Positions 1 to 7,600 are shown, counted from the stretch's first letter. The stretch: DNA of 64,000 nucleotides from an uncultured Clostridia bacterium (GCA_946537885.1 CAMNGC010000009.1:1-64000); one strand, 5' to 3'. Numbers and translations: made by a program. Notes: a model not told the origin generated them from the letters alone.

Positions 1-676
1 GTATAAGGATATAGATCAGAAGTACCGGTACATTAATACAGAAGTACTCAATGCACTGGTAATAAGAGATATAGTAAACAAATATAGGGTGCGTAATGAA
101 CCGCTGCTTCACATGCTGATCGACTTTATGATGGACAACATTGGAAGTGAGATTTCTGTCCGATCGATCACAGATTCTCTTGCCGGAGGTAAAGCAGCGG
201 CTGATCATAAAACGATCGGTAAATATATTGAGTATCTGTGCAATGCATTTGCGTTCTACCGGGTCAGAAGATACGACATCAAAGGAAAGAAATACCTCCG
301 CTCAGAAGATAAATATTACTTGTCTGATCACAGTTTCAAGTATGCAAGACTTGGGACAAAGAATATGGATTATGGTCTTGTTCTTGAGAATATAGTCGCT
401 ATGGAATTGATCAGAAGGGGTTATGAAATATATGTCGGTGTAGCAGGCGGGAAGGAAGTCGACTTTGTAGCAATGAAACAAGGCGATAGGACATACATAC
501 AGGTTTCATACGACATAACAGAGCCGAAGACTTTTGAAAGAGAGATCGCTCCCCTGCTAAAGATAGCTGATGGGTATAAGAAAATGATAATAGCAAGGAC
601 TTATCAGCCTGAGTACCATCACGAAGGAATCAAGATAATCGACGCTGCAGAATGGCTTTTGGGAGATAGATGGTAA
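1..676 (+). CDS. DUF4143-type AAA ATPase, C-terminal part (5' end outside window)
   Basis: The frame is open from the first bases, so only the last ~224 residues are present and the P-loop ATPase part lies upstream. The visible part fits the C-terminal half of the ATP-dependent AAA/DUF4143 family: a winged-helix-like stretch (about residues 30-110 of the fragment), then a nuclease-like fold with a KEVDF motif, a basic strand and IQVSYD near the end. Proteins of this family are common, poorly characterised and often present in many copies per genome. A GTG 29 codons into the fragment is not taken as the start because family-like sequence continues upstream. It is translationally coupled to the next gene (TAATG overlap). 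Function is not known. Confidence 0.8.
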   Translation, partial: YKDIDQKYRYINTEVLNALVIRDIVNKYRVRNEPLLHMLIDFMMDNIGSEISVRSITDSLAGGKAAADHKTIGKYIEYLCNAFAFYRVRRYDIKGKKYLRSEDKYYLSDHSFKYARLGTKNMDYGLVLENIVAMELIRRGYEIYVGVAGGKEVDFVAMKQGDRTYIQVSYDITEPKTFEREIAPLLKIADGYKKMIIARTYQPEYHHEGIKIIDAAEWLLGDRW

Positions 677-1251
677 TGGCAGACAGACCGGAATTAACAA
701 CTGAATTGAAGAGACAAGAGTTCCTTGAATATTATTTTCTCAAGGAAGAATTGGTCAGTTTTTGCCGCGAAAACGGATTGCCGACATCCGGCGGAAAAGC
801 GGAACTGACTGAGCGAATCGCATATTATCTTGATACAGGAAAGATCAAAGCCATAAAAACGGTGCGGACTCAAAAGCCTAAGATAACGGCAATAACAAGA
901 GACAGCATCATTGAATCTAATCTGGTATGTTCGGAAATCCACAGAGCTTTTTTTAAGCACGAGATAGGCGAGAGTTTTTCTTTCAATGTCGCTTTTCAAA
1001 AATGGCTTAAATCTAACAGCGGAAAGACATATGCGGATGCGATAGTTGCTTATAATGAAATAAAGAGCACAAAGAAAGCCGAAAAAAAGGACATAGATAA
1101 GCAGTTTGAATATAATACTTATGTACGGGATTTTTTCGATGACAATAAAGGTGCTTCGCTGGCCGATGCCATAAAGTGCTGGAAATACAAAAAGAGCATT
1201 AAAGGGCATAACAGATATGAACGGTCTGACCTGACAGCATTGGAACCGTAA
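676..1251 (+). CDS. SAP domain-containing protein (DUF6434-like)
   Basis: A 191-residue protein. Residues ~15-50 form a SAP helix-extension-helix motif (LVSFCRENGLPTSGGKAELTERI), usually a nucleic-acid-binding module. The rest (~70-180) resembles the DUF6434 module, with two similar halves: FQKWLKSNSGKTYADAIVAYNEIK and YVRDFFDDNKGASLADAIKCWKYKK. The start at 676 overlaps the preceding stop (TAATG); an in-frame ATG at 670 also follows the GGGAG at 661-665 and cannot be excluded. Coupling to the ATPase-like gene suggests co-expression. DNA binding is inferred from the SAP motif; the biological role is unknown. Confidence 0.8.
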   Translation: MADRPELTTELKRQEFLEYYFLKEELVSFCRENGLPTSGGKAELTERIAYYLDTGKIKAIKTVRTQKPKITAITRDSIIESNLVCSEIHRAFFKHEIGESFSFNVAFQKWLKSNSGKTYADAIVAYNEIKSTKKAEKKDIDKQFEYNTYVRDFFDDNKGASLADAIKCWKYKKSIKGHNRYERSDLTALEP

Positions 1252-1309
1252 ATCCTGAATAACGAACTGAGAGCAACGAAGAAACAGAAATGAGTGGGGT
1301 AAAGAATAA

Positions 1310-2209
1310 ATGAAGATACTGGTTTTAGGCGGAACGAGATTTTTTGGAATTCATATGGTAAATGACCTGATCAAGAAGGGGCATGAAGTCACGATAGCGA
1401 CTAGGGGGATTTCGCCGGATGATTACGGTGATTCAGTTTCGAGGATATGTTTTGAGAGAAAGGATGAGGACAGCATCAAAGCCGTGATAGCAGGAACGCA
1501 TTATGATGTGATAATAGACAAGATCGCATATAGTTCAAATGATATCCGTAAGATCATGGAAACAGCCGATTATGATAAGTATATCTATATGTCCAGCACG
1601 GCTGTTTATGATCCCAAACACATCAACACTGTTGAAGATGATTTTGACGGCAAGGGCGGAGAACTGATCTGGTGTGACAGAAAGGACTATCCTTACGATG
1701 TGACCAAGAGACAGGCTGAATATGCTCTGTGGCAGAAGTATCCTGAGAAAAATTGGATTGCCGTCAGGTATCCTTTTGTTATCGGAAAAGACGATTACAC
1801 AAAGCGGCTGTATTTTTATGTTGAACATGTCATGAAGCAGCTTCCAATGAAGGTAGATAATATTGATTCCAAAATGTCATTTATAAGGTCTGATGAAGCA
1901 GGAAAGTTCATGGCTTTCCTTGTTGACAAGGATATCAAAGGTGCCGTGAACGGAAGCTCGAAAGGTACTGTCTCAATAAGAGAGATCCTCGATTATCTTG
2001 AGAAAGAAACCGGATTCAAGGCAGTATTAAGTGAAGACGGTGATCCTGCTCCTTATAACGAAGAAGCGGAATACAGTATCAATACAGACAAAGCTGAGTC
2101 TCTCGGATTCAATTTCACCGATCTGAATGATTGGATCTACGGACTGATCGATTATTACATTGACGTGGCTCACGAAGGCATGCTGGGACTATATGACCGG
2201 TTGGACTGA
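1310..2209 (+). CDS. NAD-dependent epimerase/dehydratase family protein
   Basis: A 299-residue extended short-chain dehydrogenase. The N-terminus holds the dinucleotide-binding loop GGTRFFG (residues 7-13) in MKILVLGGTRFFG. An SST segment (YMSSTAVYD) and a Y-x3-K pair (YDVTK, about residues 128-132) match the catalytic Ser/Thr-Tyr-Lys set of nucleotide-sugar epimerases and related reductases. Length is typical. Substrate cannot be told from sequence. A purine-rich ribosome site (GTGGGG) lies about 10 bases before the ATG. The next gene starts only 7 bases after the stop, so the two are probably co-transcribed. Confidence 0.85.
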   Translation: MKILVLGGTRFFGIHMVNDLIKKGHEVTIATRGISPDDYGDSVSRICFERKDEDSIKAVIAGTHYDVIIDKIAYSSNDIRKIMETADYDKYIYMSSTAVYDPKHINTVEDDFDGKGGELIWCDRKDYPYDVTKRQAEYALWQKYPEKNWIAVRYPFVIGKDDYTKRLYFYVEHVMKQLPMKVDNIDSKMSFIRSDEAGKFMAFLVDKDIKGAVNGSSKGTVSIREILDYLEKETGFKAVLSEDGDPAPYNEEAEYSINTDKAESLGFNFTDLNDWIYGLIDYYIDVAHEGMLGLYDRLD

Positions 2210-2216
2210 GGTTATT

Positions 2217-2804
2217 ATGTTAACCAAGATAAGGTATGGAAATACAAATACAATTCTTCTTCAAGGAGACACAGGCAGCGTTTTGATCGATACTGACTAT
2301 GCCGGCACCATGCCTGCATTTTACAAGGCGATCAAGGGGCTTGGTATCAAAGTATCTGATATCACATATGTTTTGGCTACGCATTATCATCCTGATCATA
2401 TTGGACTTATAAGCGAACTTATGAGCCAGGGTGTTAAGCTCATCATTATGGAATCGCAGACGGGTCTTGTGCACTATTCAGACGGGATATTTGAGAAAGA
2501 ACCATACTTGGGATATAAGCCGATAGATGAGAGTCAGGCACAGATTATTCGTTTCGAGGAATCACGTAAGTTCTTAAAAGAACTCGGGATCGATGGAGAG
2601 ATCATCTCTACCCCCAGTCACAGCGAGGACAGTATCTCAGTCCTTCTTGATGACGGCACTTTCGTCGTCGGTGATCTGGAGCCGCTCTCGTATCTCGAAG
2701 CATATGAGGATAACAAGAAGCTTAAGGCTGATTGGGATATGTTGTTGAGAGCTGATCCCAAACGGATCATATATGCGCATGCAAATGAAAGTGCCTTGAA
2801 ATAA
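2217..2804 (+). CDS. MBL fold metallo-hydrolase
   Basis: A 195-residue metallo-beta-lactamase-fold protein. The metal-binding signature THYHPDH is at residues 55-61 (HxHxDH), and TPSHSEDSISVLLDDGTFVVGD supplies the later His and Asp ligands, so the dinuclear metal site looks complete. Longer reading from a TTG at 2160 would overlap the epimerase; the ATG at 2217 was chosen because it begins the MLTKIRYGNTNTILL strand typical of the fold. The protein is a compact single-domain hydrolase of unknown substrate, probably cytosolic, in an operon with the epimerase. Confidence 0.85.
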   Translation: MLTKIRYGNTNTILLQGDTGSVLIDTDYAGTMPAFYKAIKGLGIKVSDITYVLATHYHPDHIGLISELMSQGVKLIIMESQTGLVHYSDGIFEKEPYLGYKPIDESQAQIIRFEESRKFLKELGIDGEIISTPSHSEDSISVLLDDGTFVVGDLEPLSYLEAYEDNKKLKADWDMLLRADPKRIIYAHANESALK

Positions 2805-2880
2805 GGCCTTGACGGGCGTGCACATGTAATAGACACCGAGCCGCTTGATGCGGGTCACCTCCTGCATTTTCATTTTTCTC

Positions 2881-2938
2881 TTGACAAATCATCGGATAAA
2901 AAGTAATCGTTGATAGCTATCAACGATTACAATAAAAA
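2881..2938 (+). promoter_or_regulatory. Promoter region with 28-bp perfect palindrome (TetR operator candidate)
   Basis: GTAATCGTTGATAG is followed immediately by its exact reverse complement at 2903-2930. A consensus TTGACA lies at 2881-2886, and a second possible -35 (TTGATA, 2910-2915) lies inside the palindrome with TAAAAA at 2933-2938 after 17 bases. The ATG of the TetR gene is at 2954. The palindrome therefore covers the promoter core, as expected for an autorepressor site. Which of the two -35 candidates is used is uncertain. Confidence 0.7.
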
Positions 2939-2953
2939 TGATCGAGATTTAAC

Positions 2954-3571
2954 ATGCCAAGAGATAAGTCATTAAGCTATGAAAAGGTGAACAGAGCCAT
3001 TAAGGAAGAATTCCTGGAGAAAGGCTTTGAGGACGCTTCAATAAGGAGCATAGGTGCCCGTGCAGGAATGACTTCTGCCGGACTTTACAGGCATTACGCC
3101 GATAAGGAAGCCATGTTTAATGCTATGGTGGAGCCTCTGATAGACAGCATTACGACCTGGACTGAGAATCATATTAGTAAAAAATATGCTCTTCTCGAGA
3201 ATGATGTTCAGGATGAAGAATTATTCGGAGAGACTTTCGTTGACATGGTTAAGGAAGTAATCCTCCCCAGAAGAAGTGAGTTTATTCTTCTTATTTCCCG
3301 TTCAGGCGGAACAAAATATAAGCACTTTATACATGATTATGTTGAAGATAATCAGAAGATATTTCTAAAGGCGATAAAAAACATGAAGAACAATGGTTAT
3401 CCTGCAAAAGATCTGAGTGAGCAGGAGCTGCATTTGCTGTTGTCAGCATATCTGACAGCGTGTTTTGAACCGATAATACATGATTACGATGATGATGCAG
3501 TAATAAAATCACTGAACACAGTGCAAGAGTTCTACATGCCGGGTTGGATGAAGATAATGGGAATTAAGTAG
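2954..3571 (+). CDS. TetR/AcrR family transcriptional regulator
   Basis: A 205-residue TetR-type repressor. The N-terminal helix-turn-helix spans about residues 10-55, with IRSIGARAGMTSAGLYRHYADKEAMFNAM carrying the typical recognition helix and YRHYADKE boundary. The rest is a helical ligand-binding and dimerisation domain with no recognisable ligand signature. The 28-bp palindrome just upstream suggests autoregulation. An intrinsic terminator follows directly after the stop. The ribosome site is weak (GAGA about 9 bases upstream). Regulated genes other than itself are not evident; the MBL-fold gene upstream is in the same direction but before the promoter. Confidence 0.88.
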   Translation: MPRDKSLSYEKVNRAIKEEFLEKGFEDASIRSIGARAGMTSAGLYRHYADKEAMFNAMVEPLIDSITTWTENHISKKYALLENDVQDEELFGETFVDMVKEVILPRRSEFILLISRSGGTKYKHFIHDYVEDNQKIFLKAIKNMKNNGYPAKDLSEQELHLLLSAYLTACFEPIIHDYDDDAVIKSLNTVQEFYMPGWMKIMGIK

Positions 3572-3596
3572 AAAGAGCCGCAAGGCTCTTTTTTTT
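3572..3596 (+). terminator. Intrinsic terminator after TetR gene
   Basis: AAAGAGCC, loop GCAA, GGCTCTTT, then a run of T to 3596. It begins one base after the stop codon of the TetR gene. Confidence 0.9.
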
Positions 3597-3642
3597 GGGG
3601 GATCTCCGGAAAACAGAAATGTGGTTAATATATTCGAAAAAG

Positions 3643-3688
3643 TTGACAGCGTGTCAGGAAAAGTGTATTATACTGACATGATGTCAGT
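3643..3688 (+). promoter_or_regulatory. Promoter with two TGACA-N3-TGTCA operators
   Basis: The -35 TTGACA (3643-3648) and -10 TATTAT (3666-3671) are separated by 17 bases. Two identical-architecture palindromes bracket the promoter: TGACA-GCG-TGTCA at 3644-3656 over the -35, and TGACA-TGA-TGTCA at 3674-3686 (extended to ACTGACA/TGTCAGT, 3672-3688) just after the -10. Their centres are 30 bp apart, so both lie on the same face of the helix. The TetR gene that starts at 3709 is the obvious binder (inference). Confidence 0.82.
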
Positions 3689-3708
3689 GTGATTGCAAGG
3701 AGGACCAT

Positions 3709-4332
3709 ATGCCCAAAATCTCTCCGGAAACTGCTAAAGCACATAGAGAAGAAATTGTTGACGCCTGCGAGAAACTCTATCAGACAATGAGCTTCAAGGA
3801 GATAACTCTGCAGGAGATCAGTAAAGTAACCTCGTTTTCCAGACCGACTATTTATAACTATTTTCAAACAAAAGAAGAGATCTTTCTGGCACTTTATAAA
3901 CGAGAATACGACAGGTGGAATGAGGATCTGGAGAAGATATTGAATGCATCTCGAAGCCTTACAAGAGAACAAGTAGCTGATCGGATCGCGAGAACTCTTC
4001 AAAAGCGCGAACAGCTCCTCAAGCTTCTGGCTATGAATAACTATGATATGGAAGCTAACAGCAGACAGGAGAATCTTGTTGCATTTAAGGCTGCTTATGG
4101 TCGATCTATATCGAATATAAGAGATATTCTGAGCAGATTCATCTCCGATATGACTGAAGACGAGATACAGGGCTTTATATATGCCTTCTTTCCTTTCATG
4201 TTTGGAATCTATCCTTACTCGGTGGTTACTGATAAACAAAAGAAGGCAATGAAGGACGCAGGCGTTGACTTTAAGTATCAGACAATATACAAGATCACAT
4301 TTAACTGTCTGATCGGCCTTCTATCAAAATGA
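3709..4332 (+). CDS. TetR/AcrR family transcriptional regulator
   Basis: A 207-residue TetR-type repressor. Residues ~10-60 give the helix-turn-helix, with ITLQEISKVTSFSRPTIYNYFQTKEEIFLALY containing the family signature (TIYNYFxxKEEI). The C-terminal helical domain is unassigned. A ribosome site AAGGAGG lies 7 bases upstream of the ATG. Its promoter carries two matched palindromes, indicating tight autoregulation. The decarboxylase-cupin gene and flavodoxin follow after 69 bases with no terminator in between, so they are likely part of the regulated unit, perhaps responding to a small electrophile or oxidant (inference). Confidence 0.88.
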   Translation: MPKISPETAKAHREEIVDACEKLYQTMSFKEITLQEISKVTSFSRPTIYNYFQTKEEIFLALYKREYDRWNEDLEKILNASRSLTREQVADRIARTLQKREQLLKLLAMNNYDMEANSRQENLVAFKAAYGRSISNIRDILSRFISDMTEDEIQGFIYAFFPFMFGIYPYSVVTDKQKKAMKDAGVDFKYQTIYKITFNCLIGLLSK

Positions 4333-4401
4333 TTCGAGAGGCATCAAAGAAGCAAGTATAAACAACAGGAATACAGAAGATAATAGGAGGTGCTAAACAA
4401 T

Positions 4402-5157
4402 ATGGCAGAGAAAATCGTACAGACAGCAGGAAGAGAGCAGCTTGGTGGGTTCGCTCCGATGTTTGCACATTTAAATGATGATGTGCTCTTTGGCGAGGTG
4501 TGGAATGATGAGGCTGTAGATGTTAAGACAAAGTGCATCATCACAGTTGTCTCGCTTATGGCATCGGGGATTACGGATTCGTCCCTGGCTTATCATCTTC
4601 AGAATGCGAAAGCACACGGTGTTACAAAGGAAGAGATTGCCGCGATCATCACTCATGCCACAATGTATGTGGGTTGGCCTAAGGGATGGGCGGTATTCCG
4701 GCTTGCAAAAGAAGTCTGGAATGAGGATGTTCCCGAACTTACCGCGAAAGACAGATATCAGAACTCGATAGCATTCCCAATAGGGGAGGCGAATCCGTAT
4801 GGACAGTTCTTTGTCGGCCAGAGTTATCTTGCTCCTGTCTCAACTGAGCAGGTGCCGGTGTTCAACGTAACTTTTGAACCCGGATGCAGGAATAACTGGC
4901 ATATCCATCATGCAAAAAGCGGCGGCGGTCAGATGCTGATCTGTATCGGCGGAAGAGGCTATTATCAGGAGTGGGGCAAAGATGCTGTTCTGATGACTCC
5001 AGGAAAGGTCATTAACATTCCTGCTGAAGTAAAGCATTGGCACGGAGCTGCACCTGATTCCTGGTTCTCTCACCTTGCGATCGAAGTAGCAGGTGATGAG
5101 ACGAGTAATGAATGGCTGGAAAAAGTATCAGATGAGGAATACGGCAAATTAACATAA
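4402..5157 (+). CDS. Carboxymuconolactone decarboxylase-like / cupin fusion protein
   Basis: A 251-residue two-domain protein. Residues ~10-100 match the carboxymuconolactone decarboxylase (AhpD-like) all-helical fold (VKTKCIITVVSLMASGI, then HLQNAKAHGVTKEEIAAIITHATMYVG). Residues ~130-230 are a cupin barrel with the metal-binding WHIHHAKSGGGQMLICIGGRG and a second motif INIPAEVKHWHGA. The CxxC peroxidatic pair of AhpD is absent (DSSLAYH stands at that place), so alkylperoxidase activity is unlikely. The ATG at 4402 was preferred to a GTG at 4390 that overlaps the AGGAGG site (4385-4390). Such fusions usually sit near flavodoxins and aldo-keto reductases in gut Firmicutes; the substrate is unknown. 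Confidence 0.85.
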   Translation: MAEKIVQTAGREQLGGFAPMFAHLNDDVLFGEVWNDEAVDVKTKCIITVVSLMASGITDSSLAYHLQNAKAHGVTKEEIAAIITHATMYVGWPKGWAVFRLAKEVWNEDVPELTAKDRYQNSIAFPIGEANPYGQFFVGQSYLAPVSTEQVPVFNVTFEPGCRNNWHIHHAKSGGGQMLICIGGRGYYQEWGKDAVLMTPGKVINIPAEVKHWHGAAPDSWFSHLAIEVAGDETSNEWLEKVSDEEYGKLT

Positions 5158-5177
5158 ATCACGACAGGAGGCAGATC

Positions 5178-5654
5178 ATGGCAAAAGTATTAGTAGCATA
5201 TTTCAGTGCAAGCGGAGTAACAGGCAAGGTAGCAGCAAATCTTTCAAAAGCGATCGGGGCAGATCTATATGAGATCGCACCTGAGATTCCATACACAAAT
5301 GCAGACCTTAACTGGATGGATAAGAAATCAAGAAGCTCAGTTGAGATGAATGACAGATCGTCCAGACCTGCTATTGGGACTAAAGTTGATGACATGTCAA
5401 CATACGATACAGTATTCGTCGGATTTCCTATCTGGTGGTACAGAGAGCCGTCGATCATTGACGCATTTGCAGAGTCCTATGACTTCAGTGGAAAGACGAT
5501 CGTTCCTTTCGCGACCTCCGGGGGATCCGGCCTCGGTGATACAACTAAGAACCTGAAGGCTATCTGTCCTGGCGCAAACATTGTTGAGGGACAGAGATTT
5601 GCCGCAAGTGTATCCGAATCTGATCTAAAGAAATGGGCCGAGAAATTTATCTGA
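5178..5654 (+). CDS. Flavodoxin
   Basis: A 158-residue flavodoxin-fold protein. The N-terminal FMN phosphate loop is AYFSASGVTGKVAANLSKAI (about residues 7-26), followed by FVGFPIWWYREPSIIDAF and PFATSGGSGLGDTTKNL, which line the flavin. Length is usual for short-chain flavodoxins. A GACAGGAGG ribosome site lies 7 bases upstream. It follows the cupin fusion gene by 20 bases and is probably co-transcribed with it under the upstream TetR regulator. It is expected to be a cytosolic FMN electron carrier or quinone/nitro reductase. Three other flavodoxin-like genes occur in this window. Confidence 0.88.
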   Translation: MAKVLVAYFSASGVTGKVAANLSKAIGADLYEIAPEIPYTNADLNWMDKKSRSSVEMNDRSSRPAIGTKVDDMSTYDTVFVGFPIWWYREPSIIDAFAESYDFSGKTIVPFATSGGSGLGDTTKNLKAICPGANIVEGQRFAASVSESDLKKWAEKFI

Positions 5655-5688
5655 CAGGATCGACCCGATTAATATGGAAGCATAAGAG

Positions 5689-5731
5689 TACCCCCATAAA
5701 TCGTAACATCACTGTCCAAATTATGGGGGTA
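5689..5731. repeat. Perfect 11-bp inverted repeat between flavodoxin and tRNA-Ser
   Basis: TACCCCCATAA (5689-5699) is repeated in reverse complement at 5721-5731, with a 21-base loop. A T run (5741-5745) follows ten bases later on the plus strand. It lies between two convergent genes and may act as a weak bidirectional terminator, although the T run is set back too far for a classical one. Confidence 0.5.
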
Positions 5732-5744
5732 ACTTCAGGCTTTT

Positions 5745-5833
5745 TGGCGGAGACGGTGGGATTCGAACCCACGTGACCTTTCGGTCAAACGGTTTTCAAG
5801 ACCGCCTCGTTATGACCACTTCGATACATCTCC
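5745..5833 (-). tRNA. tRNA-Ser (anticodon TGA)
   Basis: An 89-base class II tRNA on the minus strand including an encoded CCA (5745-5747). The acceptor stem pairs GGAGATG (5' end at 5833) with CGTCTCC and one T-G wobble. The anticodon stem GCGGT/ACCGT encloses the loop CTTGAAA, giving anticodon TGA (serine). The long variable arm typical of tRNA-Ser (ACCGAAAGGT region) and the T loop TTCGAAT are present. Confidence 0.95.
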
Positions 5834-5895
5834 GTACTTCCAAAGTGCTCGATTAGTATAACCAAAACAGAGATTTTTTTCAATAAGAAATCTTG

Positions 5896-6066
5896 TTATA
5901 TCTGATGGCGGACTGTGGCATACTCGTCGTCAAGGCTGAAGTACGGGCATTCCTTGTTGTTACGATTGAGCATCGCGGCATACTCGTCTTCGTCAAAACT
6001 TACATCACAGAAGCTGCTCTGAGTCTCTTCGTCCCAGATGTAGTGAGAACATGAATCACAGATCAT
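5896..6066 (-). CDS. Small cysteine-containing protein (DUF6472-like)
   Basis: A 56-residue protein beginning MICDSCSHYIWDEE and ending DDEYATVRHQI. It has cysteines at positions 3, 6, 20 and 40, arranged CxxC...C...CPY, which suggests a single metal site. The pattern (CDSC-x-Y-x-W/YDEE ... CDV-x3-DEDE ... CPYF ... DEY-x-VRxQ) matches the small DUF6472 family of Clostridia, function unknown. The ATG lies directly after the stop of the upstream zinc-ribbon gene (TAAATG), with an AGGAGG site (6074-6079) inside that gene's last codons, so the two are tightly coupled. Confidence 0.85.
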   Translation of the reverse strand: MICDSCSHYIWDEETQSSFCDVSFDEDEYAAMLNRNNKECPYFSLDDEYATVRHQI

Positions 6067-7479
6067 TTAGTCAATTAACCTCCTGACATTTTTCATAACA
6101 CTGAGAGCTGACCGGTTGCCGTATTGTCTGCTTATCCTTTCTTCCTCCAGCCTCTCGTAACCTACGGTTCCGATCAGTTTGTCGCTGTGATCGATTAAAG
6201 TAATGCCGCCTTCCGGATCATAATAATTCAGGGCATCGGGCTCGCCTTGGTCACTCTTGCCCAGTTGCTTATCTGTCAATTCTTTTCTTTTATTTCGTAG
6301 CATCTTCTCGTAGATCGAGATCAGTACAGTTATCGCTATTACCAGAGAGCTGCTTCCGATCAACTGAAGAGGCATTGCTTCCGGATCGGCATCGTAGCCC
6401 AGGATAAAAAAGGCGCATATCAGGCCTACTGTTATCAGAAGAACATATAGAGCATAATGCAGTATATAGCTTGCGCTGCCCCTTGTATAGTTATCGAAAA
6501 GGCTGTAGATTTTTTTACGAGGCAGGTCTCCGCCAACCTCGCCTGTCTGACCGTTAATCGCGATATCGTAATTTACACCCTTGTAGTTGTAACGCATAAA
6601 CCATACAGGCAACAGGGCATACGACTGTTTGAATTCTCCTGCTTCAGCACTAACGGAGCCTATCTTCATATAGCTATAGTTTGTACCCATCGTAGGTTCA
6701 TAGAGTTTTCCCAGCTGACCGCCGTACTTGGCGAAACGGTGGCTGACATAATCCAGCATATCGATGGCTTTGGTGTCGTAGCGCTGAGCATAATAACCCG
6801 GAATATAGTTAGGAGAGAAGGGAACCATCTCGCTATAATCGAAAGGTTCGATCGAACGCATAAGCGCATTCCGGATCTTTTTGGCTCCGTCGAAAGGTAC
6901 TCTTTTAAGCTTGAAGGCGATCTTTCTGTCAACTGCGAAAAGTATAGCTGCGGGATTGCCTTCTATTGTCTCGTAGCCGCTGGCTTCCAATTTACACTCT
7001 ACGGATGAATCGATGAGCCAGAATGGCACGTAGATACCGGTAAGCTTCTCAATGTTTTCCTTGGAAGTAAATCCCTTCGGAAGAGTGCGATTATTCTTGG
7101 TCCAGTCCAGAAAAATGCTCTCGGCCTCAGCCTTGTCGATCTTAAAGGGAATTATAAAGTCAGGCTTGAATTCAAGAGATAATCTTCTAATAGACAAGGC
7201 CGGCGAACCGCAGAAAGAACAAAAAGCTGCAGATGTATTCTCGTCTGTAACGACTGCGGCACCACATGAATTACAGATTATCTCGTGCTGGTGTTCAAGA
7301 CTGAGATCTTCTTCGTCGACGTCTCTTATCTCGAGGCGTCCCGATGAATCCAGGCTATTGGGCACATAAACTCCGCCGCAGCTACGGCAGATCATTTTTC
7401 CTATACTTGCTTCATAAAACAAGTTATCGGCACAACCGGGACACTTTATAGTGTCAGCCGTCGAATTCCAAAGTGACAT
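6067..7479 (-). CDS. Zinc-ribbon membrane protein of unknown function
   Basis: A 470-residue protein. Two zinc ribbons occupy the N-terminus: CPGC...CRSC (about residues 12-33) and CNSC...CSFC (about 69-92), like TFIIB-type ribbons. A large soluble region follows (FKPDFIIPFKIDKAEAESIFLDW, YVPFWLIDSSVECKLEASGYE). Two hydrophobic helices (about residues 345-390) anchor it in the membrane, and the C-terminal tail is charged. The start at 7479 was chosen for its GGAGGT site 7 bases upstream; a longer reading adds 15 unsupported residues. This architecture is common in Firmicutes and unassigned. It is divergent from the methyltransferase cluster and shares its promoter region. Confidence 0.82.
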   Translation of the reverse strand: MSLWNSTADTIKCPGCADNLFYEASIGKMICRSCGGVYVPNSLDSSGRLEIRDVDEEDLSLEHQHEIICNSCGAAVVTDENTSAAFCSFCGSPALSIRRLSLEFKPDFIIPFKIDKAEAESIFLDWTKNNRTLPKGFTSKENIEKLTGIYVPFWLIDSSVECKLEASGYETIEGNPAAILFAVDRKIAFKLKRVPFDGAKKIRNALMRSIEPFDYSEMVPFSPNYIPGYYAQRYDTKAIDMLDYVSHRFAKYGGQLGKLYEPTMGTNYSYMKIGSVSAEAGEFKQSYALLPVWFMRYNYKGVNYDIAINGQTGEVGGDLPRKKIYSLFDNYTRGSASYILHYALYVLLITVGLICAFFILGYDADPEAMPLQLIGSSSLVIAITVLISIYEKMLRNKRKELTDKQLGKSDQGEPDALNYYDPEGGITLIDHSDKLIGTVGYERLEEERISRQYGNRSALSVMKNVRRLID

Positions 7480-7514
7480 ATTATTTACCTCCACATAACA
7501 CCTATCCCAAGCTA

Positions 7515-7544
7515 ATCTTATCATTGAGGCAATATTTTTGACAA
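7515..7544 (-). promoter_or_regulatory. Promoter of zinc-ribbon gene (overlaps divergent promoter)
   Basis: On the minus strand TTGTCA (7539-7544) and TAAGAT (7515-7520) are 18 bases apart. The -35 box occupies nearly the same bases as the plus-strand -35 at 7538-7543, so the two promoters are back to back. Confidence 0.6.
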
Positions 7545-7567
7545 TAGAAATCGCATGGCAGTGTTAT
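7538..7567 (+). promoter_or_regulatory. Promoter of DNA methyltransferase gene
   Basis: Consensus TTGACA at 7538-7543 and TGTTAT at 7562-7567, 18-base spacer. It shares its -35 bases with the divergent minus-strand promoter. The ATG is at 7601 after an AGGAGA ribosome site. Confidence 0.6.
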
Positions 7568-7600
7568 TATATAAATAGCGAAAATATTAGGAGAAGAGTC

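Noticed and set aside
5689..5745. Classical terminator for the flavodoxin
   Set aside because: The stem is perfect but the T run is ten bases away and the loop is long, so it is listed as an inverted repeat only.
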